This document shows, in pieces, positions 1 through 6,191 of a stretch of DNA of 7,901 nucleotides; position 1 is the stretch's first letter; every line of letters begins with the position of its first letter. A program made the position numbers and the translations under genes. This stretch comes from Elusimicrobiota bacterium. Lineage in GTDB: Bacteria; Elusimicrobiota; Endomicrobiia; Endomicrobiales; Endomicrobiaceae. The notes under the pieces are model-generated. The model had not been told where the DNA came from. It saw only the letters and a program-made list of their open reading frames with translations, and searched no databases. The stretch covers positions 1 through 7,901 of the forward strand of contig JAIRQB010000134.1 of the NCBI GenBank assembly GCA_031256695.1, given 5' to 3'.

Positions 1-856
1 CTGATAAACTTTGAAGTATTTCAAGATTTTTAACGGCAGGCGCATCTAAATACATAGAATCGCTTGCTTTCGCATACTTTATGAAAGTAAAAATCCCAGC
101 GCGCTGATTATGGCTTTCCTTTATATAAGACAAAACCGCGCCGCAAACGGCTGTTAAATTTTTATCGTCAAAACGGAATTTTTCCTCAAAACCGCGCCCA
201 AAAGTTTCTTCAAGTTCTGCGCTGGATTTCTCTATATTGAAATAAAAGTCAAAGACTCCGCTTATTGTTTTTTGATTTTGAGACAAGATTGATATGAGAG
301 TTTTGTTTTTGAGGCTTTTTGAAGGGACTATTATTTCATTAGGATTGTATTTATTTAACTCGGCGGGAATTGATTTTAAATCAGTCAGCCCGCAAAAGAA
401 ATCGCCCGTAGATATATCGGCGGCGGCAAAAGAACCTTTTTTTAAATCTTCGTCAAAAAAGACAGACATTAAAAAATTATTCTCTTTGCCGTTTAATAAA
501 ACTTCGTCTATTACGGCGCCGGGGGTGATTACATTGGTAATGCCTCTTTTTATTATGCCTTTGGCGGCTGAGGCTTCTTCTAATTGGTCGCAAATTGCGG
601 CTTTTAAACCCTTTGATATGAGTTTTTTAAGGTATGGCGCAAGATTGTGATGCGGAACTCCGCACATATGCATACCGTTTCTGCGCGTAAGAACTACTTC
701 TAAAACAGGAGCGGCTTTTAAAGCGTCTTCTGCAAACATCTCATAAAAATCGCCAAGACGAAACAATAAAATGCTGTCTTTATATTGCGATTTTATCTCC
801 CAATATTGCCGCATAAGAGGCGTCAGATTGCCGTTAGTTTGAGTATTCTCTTTAAT
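1..856 (-). CDS. mutS: DNA mismatch repair protein MutS, N-terminal part (cut by left window edge)
   Basis: MutS binds base mismatches and small loops as a dimer and recruits MutL in an ATP-dependent way. About 285 residues are visible. They cover the mismatch-binding domain (about residues 11-115), with the TPLMRQY opening and the GDFYEMF segment. In that segment Phe37 and Glu39 match the Phe-x-Glu pair that contacts the mismatch. The motifs CGVPHH (65-70) and ITPG (110-113) follow, then the connector domain and the start of the core domain (LDAPAVKNLEIL, about 270-281). The ATPase domain lies beyond the window. No ATG, GTG or TTG exists in frame between the upstream in-frame stop and the ATG at 814. 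That ATG would remove the conserved TPLM opening and has no Shine-Dalgarno. I therefore place the start at an ATT codon (854-856), 7 nt after AAAGGAG. The gene overlaps the preceding transglycosylase gene by 34 nt. Family identity is very secure; the exact start is an inference. Confidence 0.95.
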   Translation of the reverse strand, partial: MKENTQTNGNLTPLMRQYWEIKSQYKDSILLFRLGDFYEMFAEDALKAAPVLEVVLTRRNGMHMCGVPHHNLAPYLKKLISKGLKAAICDQLEEASAAKGIIKRGITNVITPGAVIDEVLLNGKENNFLMSVFFDEDLKKGSFAAADISTGDFFCGLTDLKSIPAELNKYNPNEIIVPSKSLKNKTLISILSQNQKTISGVFDFYFNIEKSSAELEETFGRGFEEKFRFDDKNLTAVCGAVLSYIKESHNQRAGIFTFIKYAKASDSMYLDAPAVKNLEILQSLS

Positions 857-1401
857 TTTTCTTCTCCTTTGTAAAACTGATATGTAATCATTATTGCTTT
901 CACGTGGCGGGCGGTTTCATTAAAAGGCATATCCTCTGCTGAAATTCTTTCATTCGCATTTACAAAAAACACTACGTCTATATTAAATATTCCCGCATTG
1001 TAAGCGCCGAGCGCCAAAATATAATCATTGTCATAGCGTTCCAAGAGTTTTTTCAGATAATAAACGCCGAACATTATATTGGTATCGGCATTTTTAAGCA
1101 TATCGGCTTTGAAATCGTTTATTTTAAGGTTTCGGGCTATATCCTCGCCTGTTTTGGGCATAATTTGCATAAGTCCTATTGCGCCTTTATTTGAGACAGC
1201 ATTAGGATTTACATTTGATTCTCTCTTCATTACGGCGCGCACAAGCATCTGGTCAACTCCGTATAAAGATGAATATTTGCTAATGAGGCTTTTGTATTCC
1301 GAGCCGCCGTTGAAAATTATCAAAATTTTAATGAAGTAAACAAATATAAAAATGCCTGCCAGCAAGACGGCAATCAAACTTATTTTTATTTTTCTGCTCA
1401 T
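823..1401 (-). CDS. Membrane-anchored lytic transglycosylase (SLT / GH23 family)
   Basis: Predicted to cleave the MurNAc-GlcNAc bond of peptidoglycan non-hydrolytically, giving 1,6-anhydro-MurNAc ends, from the outer face of the inner membrane. The 192-residue protein has a basic N-terminus, one hydrophobic segment (about residues 7-30) and then an SLT domain. The domain shows the catalytic glutamate in KRESNVNPNAVS (Glu61), GAIGLMQIMP (73-82), GAYNAG (132-137) and the closing ETARHVKAI (162-170). The size suits a minimal anchored transglycosylase without accessory domains. The hydrophobic segment has no lipobox cysteine, so it is more likely a signal anchor than a lipoprotein signal. The ATG start follows AAAGG with an 8-nt spacer. 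The gene sits 22 nt after the antiporter gene and overlaps mutS by 34 nt, so all three are probably one transcript. Family assignment is secure; the physiological role (wall turnover or assembly of an envelope machine) cannot be told from here. Confidence 0.93.
   Translation of the reverse strand: MSRKIKISLIAVLLAGIFIFVYFIKILIIFNGGSEYKSLISKYSSLYGVDQMLVRAVMKRESNVNPNAVSNKGAIGLMQIMPKTGEDIARNLKINDFKADMLKNADTNIMFGVYYLKKLLERYDNDYILALGAYNAGIFNIDVVFFVNANERISAEDMPFNETARHVKAIMITYQFYKGEEKLKRILKLTAI
864..870 (-). promoter_or_regulatory. Shine-Dalgarno AAAGGAG that sets an ATT start for mutS
   Basis: On the minus strand AAAGGAG is followed by a 7-nt spacer and then ATT AAA GAG in the mutS frame. This is the only strong Shine-Dalgarno near the mutS 5' end, and no standard start codon sits at the right distance from it in that frame. 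It lies within the coding sequence of the transglycosylase gene, so mutS translation may be coupled to translation of that gene. Confidence 0.65.
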
Positions 1402-1423
1402 TTTATTTGCCTTTATAATAAAT

Positions 1424-3148
1424 TCAGAAGAGTTTCGTTTTTAAATCCTCAATAAGAAGCCGCGTCAAAGACCTTCCTATTTCTTCTTCTTCAAAAGCGA
1501 TGCCTGAAACTCCTATTTGCCTTAAATGCGCTCCGCTTGACAAAAATCTTGAGCGCGCAAGTATTCTAGCCGAAGGATTTAAAACCATAGAAAGAGCGGC
1601 AATATCTGAAACAGCGCTTAAAATTGGAATTGTGATGATAAGGTATGCCGCTTTTTTTATGCCCGCCGCCTCTAAAATTTCTCTTTTTGAAGCATCTCCG
1701 TAAATTGCCGATATTCCTTTGCCGTTTAAAGACAAGACAGTGTCTATATTCATATCTATTATCACGGGCTGCAATCCATTTTCTATCAAAGCATCCGCTA
1801 CCAAATTCCCCGTAGGTCCATATCCTACCACAATAGCGGTTTTTTGCCCCGAAGTATGGATAATTTCAGCATTTTTTATGCTGTTTTTGGCTTTTGCCTT
1901 CTTGTCTGCAAAAAAGTTTAAAATTTTCCACACTTTTTCGCGTCCGCGCAAGAAAGTCTCTATTTTTGGAATTTGTCTAAATAAAGTCGGATTTAAAGTG
2001 ATTGAAACTATAGCGCAAATAACAACGGTATTATAGACATTGTCCCCTGCAATTCCTAATCTTTTTGCCTCTTGAGCCAGTATAAAAGAAAATTCCCCTA
2101 TTTGAGAAAGACCTGCGGCAATAGTTAAAGCAGTCCTTGTAGAATATCCAAGCAAACACACTACAAGCAAAGCAGTCAATGGTTTTATAAGCAAGACTAT
2201 GGCAAGACAGGCAAGTATGAGATATGGATATTGAAGGATAAAACGCGGGTCTAAAAGCATTCCGACAGATAAGAAAAACAGCACAGCAAAAGCATCGCGC
2301 AGCGGCAATAAATTTGCCCCTGCCTGAGCGCCTAATTTAGTCCTCCCTACTACCATACCTCCTAAAAAAGCGCCTAAAGCCAAAGAGGCTTGAAAAATAA
2401 GAGCGGCTCCTACGGCAGTGGCAAAGGCAAGCACTAAAACCGAGACTGTAAAGAGTTCTTGCGAGCGGGTTTTTGCAATCTTTGAAAGCATCCAGGGAAT
2501 CAATTTCCCGCCTATGCCCATCACTATAATCCATAAAGCGGCTAAACGGAGCAAGGCTATGCCTGAAGCCTTCAATATCTCAAAAGTAGAGGATACAGAG
2601 TTTGAGGCAAAAGTTCCGCTTGAGAGCAAAACGGCGGCAATACTCGGCAAAATCACCAAAATTAAAACAGTAAAAATATCCTCTACTATTAGCCAACCCA
2701 CTGCTGTATGCCCGTGTATTGAGGATAAAACATCATTGTCCGTCAAAACTCTTATCAAAACGACAGTGCTTGCCACAGATAAGCCGAGCCCTAAAATGAA
2801 ACTGGATTGAAAATTCAGCCCAAGATGAGAGCCTATAAAAATGCCGAAAAATGTTGCCGCCAAACTTTGAATAATAGCGCCCGGCACTGCTATGCCTTTT
2901 ACAGACAATAAGTCATCTATATTAAAATGAAGTCCTACTCCAAACATCAGCAAAATTACTCCTGCCTCTGAGAGTTGAAAAGCCAAGCCGTAATCCGCCA
3001 CGAAGCCGGGAGTAAAAGGACCTATACAAAAGCCCGCTATCAAATATCCGACTATTGAAGAAAGCCCAAGTTTTTGAGTGATATAGCCGCAAATCAAGGC
3101 AAAAACAAAACCTACCGCTAAAATTTCAAGCAAAATATACTCTTCCAT
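1424..3148 (-). CDS. ybaL: YbaL/Kef-type cation:proton antiporter (CPA2) with C-terminal RCK domain
   Basis: Predicted inner-membrane monovalent-cation/proton antiporter or K+ efflux system. With the ATG start it has 574 residues, close to E. coli YbaL as I remember it. Residues 1-395 are many hydrophobic helices of the Na+/H+ exchanger fold. They include SVASTVVLIRVL (124-135), GWLIVED with the paired acids Glu156-Asp157, LPLRDAFAVLFFLSVGMLL (281-299) and TIAAGLSQIGEFSFILA (342-358). After a charged linker (about 400-435) comes a TrkA-N/RCK Rossmann domain with GYGPTG (442-447) and Asp465 at the end of strand 2, which should bind NAD(H) or a similar nucleotide. There is no TrkA-C domain. A TTG at 3170-3172 is in frame eight codons upstream, but GGGAG lies 6 nt before the ATG at 3146-3148, and the predicted transcript start is only about 5 nt from the TTG. 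I therefore prefer the ATG. The symbol is given at family level; the ion is not determined by sequence. Confidence 0.9.
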   Translation of the reverse strand: MEEYILLEILAVGFVFALICGYITQKLGLSSIVGYLIAGFCIGPFTPGFVADYGLAFQLSEAGVILLMFGVGLHFNIDDLLSVKGIAVPGAIIQSLAATFFGIFIGSHLGLNFQSSFILGLGLSVASTVVLIRVLTDNDVLSSIHGHTAVGWLIVEDIFTVLILVILPSIAAVLLSSGTFASNSVSSTFEILKASGIALLRLAALWIIVMGIGGKLIPWMLSKIAKTRSQELFTVSVLVLAFATAVGAALIFQASLALGAFLGGMVVGRTKLGAQAGANLLPLRDAFAVLFFLSVGMLLDPRFILQYPYLILACLAIVLLIKPLTALLVVCLLGYSTRTALTIAAGLSQIGEFSFILAQEAKRLGIAGDNVYNTVVICAIVSITLNPTLFRQIPKIETFLRGREKVWKILNFFADKKAKAKNSIKNAEIIHTSGQKTAIVVGYGPTGNLVADALIENGLQPVIIDMNIDTVLSLNGKGISAIYGDASKREILEAAGIKKAAYLIITIPILSAVSDIAALSMVLNPSARILARSRFLSSGAHLRQIGVSGIAFEEEEIGRSLTRLLIEDLKTKLF

Positions 3149-3154
3149 CCCTAT

Positions 3155-3159
3155 CTCCC
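3155..3159 (-). promoter_or_regulatory. Shine-Dalgarno GGGAG of the antiporter gene
   Basis: GGGAG lies 6 nt upstream of the minus-strand ATG at 3146-3148. It favours this start over the in-frame TTG at 3170-3172, which has no ribosome-binding site in front of it. Confidence 0.7.
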
Positions 3160-3183
3160 GTTTTATGCGCAAAATTCTTTCGG

Positions 3184-3192
3184 ATTATAACA
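3184..3192 (-). promoter_or_regulatory. Extended -10 promoter for the antiporter-transglycosylase-mutS operon
   Basis: The minus strand reads TGTTATAAT, a perfect TATAAT with the TGn extension. No good -35 hexamer lies 16-18 nt upstream, as is common for extended -10 promoters. Transcription would begin near 3177, leaving a leader of about 28 nt before the ATG at 3148. The upstream half of the promoter falls in the hairpin at 3198-3222. Confidence 0.6.
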
Positions 3193-3197
3193 AAAAA

Positions 3198-3231
3198 GCC
3201 GTAAAAGACTTGCTTTTAAGGCATTTTTTTT
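3198..3231. other. A/T-flanked hairpin in the divergent control region (terminator-like)
   Basis: GCC-g-TAAAAG (3198-3207) and CTTTTA-a-GGC (3213-3222) form a 9-bp stem with one mismatch around a 5-nt loop. It is flanked by six A on the left and eight T on the right, so it looks like an intrinsic terminator on either strand. No gene ends here: the neighbouring genes diverge from this region. It may stop stray transcription between the two promoters, or act as an operator overlapping the upstream half of the antiporter promoter. Confidence 0.45.
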
Positions 3232-3297
3232 AAGCGGTCTCCGTCTAAAAAAGCAAAAACTGATTGTTTTTTAAGTAGATTTTTTATTACTCTGTTA

Positions 3298-3326
3298 TTG
3301 ACTTTCACTTTGAAATATATTATAAG
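3298..3326 (+). promoter_or_regulatory. Sigma70-type promoter for the HU-aminotransferase-reductase genes
   Basis: TTGACT (3298-3303) and TATAAG (3321-3326) are separated by exactly 17 nt. The spacer and upstream flank are AT-rich. Transcription would start near 3333, giving a leader of roughly 84 nt before the HU start codon. Confidence 0.7.
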
Positions 3327-3348
3327 CCCTTCCCCTTTTTACAAAAAA

Positions 3349-3380
3349 GCATTTAAAATACAATAAGATTTTAAAAATGC
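3349..3380 (+). other. Hairpin in the 5' leader of the HU gene
   Basis: GCATTTAAAAT (3349-3359) pairs with ATTTT (3368-3372) and AAATGC (3375-3380), giving an 11-bp, mostly A-U stem with a 2-nt bulge and an 8-nt loop. It lies between the predicted transcript start and the Shine-Dalgarno at 3403. It matches no riboswitch class I know. It could affect mRNA stability or translation, or be a chance pairing of AT-rich sequence. Confidence 0.35.
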
Positions 3381-3416
3381 CCGAAAACAATCTCTGACAC
3401 TTGGAGGCATCCTTAT

Positions 3417-3692
3417 ATGAAAAAACCGGATATTGTAAAGTTAGTTTCAGAAAAATCTGGTCTTACTCAAAATGACGCCAATTTAGCGGTTAAAGCGCTT
3501 GTAAAAGTGATTCAAGACGGGCTCAGAAAGGGCGAATTCTTTTCTCTGTCAGGGCTAGGCTCTTTTAGGGTAAAATCGCGGAAAGCGCGAGTGGGCAGAA
3601 ATCCAAAAACCGGCAATATGGTGCCTGTGCCTCCCGGCAGAAAAGTCTCATTTAAACCCACCAGCAAATTAAAAAAACTAATACAATCCTAA
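3417..3692 (+). CDS. hup: HU/IHF-family nucleoid DNA-binding protein
   Basis: A small dimeric DNA-bending protein that compacts the nucleoid and assists replication, repair and recombination. The 91-residue length is typical of HU. The N-terminal helical part (1-40) dimerises. It is followed by the SLSGLGSF segment (43-50) and the beta-arm with RNPKTG (61-66), whose proline (Pro63) intercalates between bases in family members. The VSFKPTSKLKKLI ending (78-90) is also characteristic. The ATG follows GGAGG with a 9-nt spacer and sits behind a strong predicted promoter. No terminator is visible in the 35 nt before the aminotransferase gene, so the downstream genes may share this transcript. The sequence does not separate HU from IHF subunits with certainty. 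A lone gene of this length and lysine-rich character fits homodimeric HU better. Confidence 0.95.
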   Translation: MKKPDIVKLVSEKSGLTQNDANLAVKALVKVIQDGLRKGEFFSLSGLGSFRVKSRKARVGRNPKTGNMVPVPPGRKVSFKPTSKLKKLIQS

Positions 3693-3727
3693 AAACAACC
3701 CGTAAAACATTAAAAAAGGACAAAATT

Positions 3728-4924
3728 ATGATTTCAATGAAACCGTCAAAAATTTTAGAGGCAATGCCGCCTTATCTTTTCACAAAAATCAACGCTTTAA
3801 AAAAAGAGGCTTATCAAAAAAAACTTGATGTAATAGATTTAGGAATGGGAAATCCCGACCACCCCACGCCGTCTTATATAGTTGATATTTTATGCGATAC
3901 CGTAAAACATCATAAAAACACTCACCGCTATCCTCAAGCAAAAGGTATGCCTAAATTTAGGAAAAATGTCTCTGAATGGATGCAAAAGCGTTTCGGCGTC
4001 AGCCTTGACCCTGAAAATGAAATCCTCGCTTTAATCGGCTCAAAAGAAGGCATAGCGCATTTATGTATGGCTTATTTGGATAGAGGCGATTATTTTTTAG
4101 TTTGCGACCCCGCTTATACCGTCCATTTTAACGGAGTTGCTCTGGCGGGCGGCAAAGTCTATCCAATGCCGCTTTTGGAAAAAAATCAATACCTGCCCGA
4201 TTTTTCAAAAATCCCTCAAAAAATAGCGCAAAAAGCGAAATTTATGTTTTTAAATTACCCCAATAATCCGACTGCGGCTGTAGTTGAGGACAATCAATTT
4301 TGGAGAGAAGCGATTAGGTTTTGCAAAAAAAACAATATCATTCTTATTTCAGACAATGCTTATTCAGAACTCACCTTTGGGGACTACACAGCGCCTTCTG
4401 TTTTTGAATTTCCTGGCGCCAAAGAAGTATGCCTTGAATTCCACTCGTTTTCAAAGACTTACAATATGGCGGGCTGGCGTCTGGGCTGGGTTTGCGGCGA
4501 TAAAAGACTTCTATATCCTTTGGAAAAATTTAAATCTTTCATAGATTACGGAATGCCAACCTTTATACAACTGGCGGGCGCCGCCGCTTTAAAAGGTTCA
4601 AACAGTTATATTAAAGAATTGTCTCAAAGTTATGAAAAGAGAATGCTTAAAATGTCTGACGGGCTTGAAAAAATAGGCTGGCGCGCCCCTCGGACAAAAG
4701 GAACTATGTATGTATGGGCTTCCCTGCCGGACTTTATGAGAAAGGAAGGCTCTTTGAGCATTTGCGAAAAACTTTTAAAAGAGACGGGCGTAGCGCTCTC
4801 GCCCGGCGCAGGTTTTGGAAAATGCGGCGAAGGCTATGCGAGAATTTCTTTAGTAACCCATGACCGCAGATTTCACGATGCGCTCTTGAGAATTGCGCAA
4901 TTTACGAAGAAATACCAAAGATGA
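3728..4924 (+). CDS. PLP-dependent class I/II aminotransferase (AlaC / type 2 LL-diaminopimelate aminotransferase group)
   Basis: A cytosolic fold-type I aminotransferase of 398 residues. Visible family features are LPPY-like MPPYLFTKI (13-21), GMGNPDHPTP (39-48), IGSKEGIAHL (103-112), NYPNNPT with Asn180 (176-182), SDNAYSE with Asp209 and Tyr212, the Schiff-base lysine Lys243 in HSFSKTYNMAGWRLGW, and Arg372 in YARISL for the substrate carboxylate. The lysine-region motif differs from canonical plant/Chlamydia DapL and resembles AlaC and the DapL2 group. Candidate reactions are therefore pyruvate/glutamate-alanine transamination, or the one-step conversion of tetrahydrodipicolinate to LL-diaminopimelate for lysine and peptidoglycan synthesis. 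Databases often label this group as DapL; sequence alone does not decide. The start ATG follows AGGA with a 7-nt spacer; a second ATG four codons in is a weaker alternative. It lies 35 nt after the HU gene, probably in the same operon. Confidence 0.9.
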   Translation: MISMKPSKILEAMPPYLFTKINALKKEAYQKKLDVIDLGMGNPDHPTPSYIVDILCDTVKHHKNTHRYPQAKGMPKFRKNVSEWMQKRFGVSLDPENEILALIGSKEGIAHLCMAYLDRGDYFLVCDPAYTVHFNGVALAGGKVYPMPLLEKNQYLPDFSKIPQKIAQKAKFMFLNYPNNPTAAVVEDNQFWREAIRFCKKNNIILISDNAYSELTFGDYTAPSVFEFPGAKEVCLEFHSFSKTYNMAGWRLGWVCGDKRLLYPLEKFKSFIDYGMPTFIQLAGAAALKGSNSYIKELSQSYEKRMLKMSDGLEKIGWRAPRTKGTMYVWASLPDFMRKEGSLSICEKLLKETGVALSPGAGFGKCGEGYARISLVTHDRRFHDALLRIAQFTKKYQR

Positions 4925-4971
4925 AAGTTAAAAGTTATGAGTTTAGAGTTCTGAATAATATTTTTTAACTT
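4925..4971. repeat. Degenerate AGTT-rich repeat with 9-bp inverted ends
   Basis: Directly after the aminotransferase stop codon, AAGTTAAAA (4925-4933) is matched exactly by TTTTAACTT (4963-4971). Between them AGTT recurs every 6-8 nt (AGTTAAA, AGTTATG, AGTTTAG, AGTTC). The perfect ends could fold into a weak stem with a 29-nt loop. It is not followed by a long T-run, so it is not a convincing terminator. The reductase Shine-Dalgarno (GGAGG, 4978-4982) begins 6 nt later. Confidence 0.4.
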
Positions 4972-4986
4972 ATAAATGGAGGCAAT

Positions 4987-6189
4987 ATGATTTACAAGAA
5001 TTTTAAAGATTTAAAAATCAGCGCTCTTGCTATGGGCGCTATGCGTTTGCCAAAAGTTGACGGAGTTTCTGAAAAAATAGACAAAGAAAAAAGTTTTGAA
5101 ATTATTGATTATGCCTATAAAAACGGAATCAATTATTTTGACACAGCATACCGCTATCACGGAGGAGAGTCTGAAACCTTTTTAGGCGAAGCGTTAAGCC
5201 GCTATCCGAGAGAAAGTTTTTATCTTGCTACAAAGATGCCGGGACATATGATGACTTATAATAAAGGCAAATTTGAATTTTCAAGCCTTATGGCGGGGCT
5301 GCCCGCAATTCCGCCCGATGAAATTTTTAAACAGCAATTGCAAAAATGCCGCGTCTCTTATTTTGATTTTTATCTTTTGCACAATGTTTGCGAAGGCTCG
5401 CTTGATTTTTACACAAATAAAGAAATCGGAGTTTTGGATTTCCTAATAAAGCAAAAAGAAAACGGCGCTATCCGTCATCTCGGATTTTCAGCGCATTGCC
5501 GCCCTGAGACTATTGAAACTTTTCTCAATTGGTGCGGTAAAAATTTCGCAGAAGGAATAATTGAATTTGCTCAAATTCAATTGAATTATTTGGATTGGGA
5601 TTTACAGAATGCAAAAAGGAAATATGAGATTTTGACTGAGAGAAAAATACCAGTTTGGGTAATGGAACCTTGCCGAGGCGGGAAATTGGCTAATTTTGAC
5701 GGACAAACAAACGCTTTGTTAAAACAAGTCCGCCCAGATGATTCTATCGCTTCTTGGGCTTTTAGATACCTTAAATCATTGCCTAATGTCTGCGTGATTT
5801 TATCAGGGATGAGCAGTTTGGAGCAGTTGAAGGACAATCTTAAAACTTTTGAAGATGAAAGCGTTTTGTCAGAAAAAGAAAAGGAAGTCTTAAATGAAGC
5901 GGTAAAAACTTTGTCTGGTCTTATTCCTTGCACTTCTTGCAGATATTGTTGCGAAGGGTGTCCGAAAAATTTGGATATTCCGCGCTTGATAGAAATGTTT
6001 AATGAATCGTCTTTAAATCCAAATTCCATTTTGATTAAGTTGACGGCGGAAACTTTTAAAGAAAATGAATTGCCTTCCAATTGCATCTCTTGCGGCGCTT
6101 GCGCAAAAGTATGTCCGCAAGGCATAGACATACCTAATATTCTAAAGAAACTCTCCGATAAAATTACAGAAATCAAAGCATCTTTATAA
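4987..6189 (+). CDS. Aldo/keto reductase with C-terminal dicluster ferredoxin domain
   Basis: A predicted cytosolic oxidoreductase of 400 residues. Residues 1-310 form the aldo/keto reductase barrel. Its catalytic tetrad is visible as Asp52 and Tyr57 (FDTAYRYHGGESE), Lys83 (ATKM) and His132 (LLHN). The HLGFSAH (164-170) and MEPCRGGKLA (226-235) segments are also typical. Residues 311-400 carry two [4Fe-4S]-type motifs: C315-x2-C318-x2-C321-x3-C325-P and C366-x2-C369-x2-C372-x3-C376-P. The extra Cys322 leaves some doubt about exact ligands in the first. This fusion is known mainly in anaerobes and is often annotated only as an aldo/keto reductase or Fe-S oxidoreductase; its physiological substrate is generally unknown. 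The clusters suggest electron transfer to or from ferredoxin-like partners in addition to NAD(P)H. The start is set by GGAGG with a short 4-nt spacer. It follows the aminotransferase by 62 nt and ends at a strong terminator. Confidence 0.92.
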   Translation: MIYKNFKDLKISALAMGAMRLPKVDGVSEKIDKEKSFEIIDYAYKNGINYFDTAYRYHGGESETFLGEALSRYPRESFYLATKMPGHMMTYNKGKFEFSSLMAGLPAIPPDEIFKQQLQKCRVSYFDFYLLHNVCEGSLDFYTNKEIGVLDFLIKQKENGAIRHLGFSAHCRPETIETFLNWCGKNFAEGIIEFAQIQLNYLDWDLQNAKRKYEILTERKIPVWVMEPCRGGKLANFDGQTNALLKQVRPDDSIASWAFRYLKSLPNVCVILSGMSSLEQLKDNLKTFEDESVLSEKEKEVLNEAVKTLSGLIPCTSCRYCCEGCPKNLDIPRLIEMFNESSLNPNSILIKLTAETFKENELPSNCISCGACAKVCPQGIDIPNILKKLSDKITEIKASL

Positions 6190-6191
6190 AT

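Noticed and set aside
294..650. 118-codon open frame on the plus strand
   Set aside because: It lies opposite mutS codons that match conserved MutS motifs, and has no ribosome-binding site or recognisable protein features.
1079..1339. 86-codon plus-strand frame
   Set aside because: It is antisense to the conserved SLT domain, including the catalytic glutamate region; a composition artefact.
1500..2036. Two plus-strand frames of 67 and 105 codons
   Set aside because: Both are antisense to the RCK domain and linker of the antiporter, with no start signals.
2337..2810. A 65-codon minus-strand frame and a 130-codon plus-strand frame within the antiporter
   Set aside because: They overlap conserved membrane helices of the antiporter in other frames; no independent coding evidence.
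3240..3297. Possible small hairpin AAAAAC-TGATT-GTTTTT upstream of the HU promoter
   Set aside because: It is almost entirely A-T pairing in a region of A and T runs, easily expected by chance.
4284..4544. 86-codon plus-strand frame inside the aminotransferase
   Set aside because: It overlaps the PLP-lysine region in another frame, and the aminotransferase frame is clearly the coding one.
5586..6176. 196-codon minus-strand frame opposite the reductase
   Set aside because: Although long, it mirrors the Cys-rich reductase C-terminus, whose two ferredoxin motifs are unmistakable. There is no ribosome-binding site or known family.
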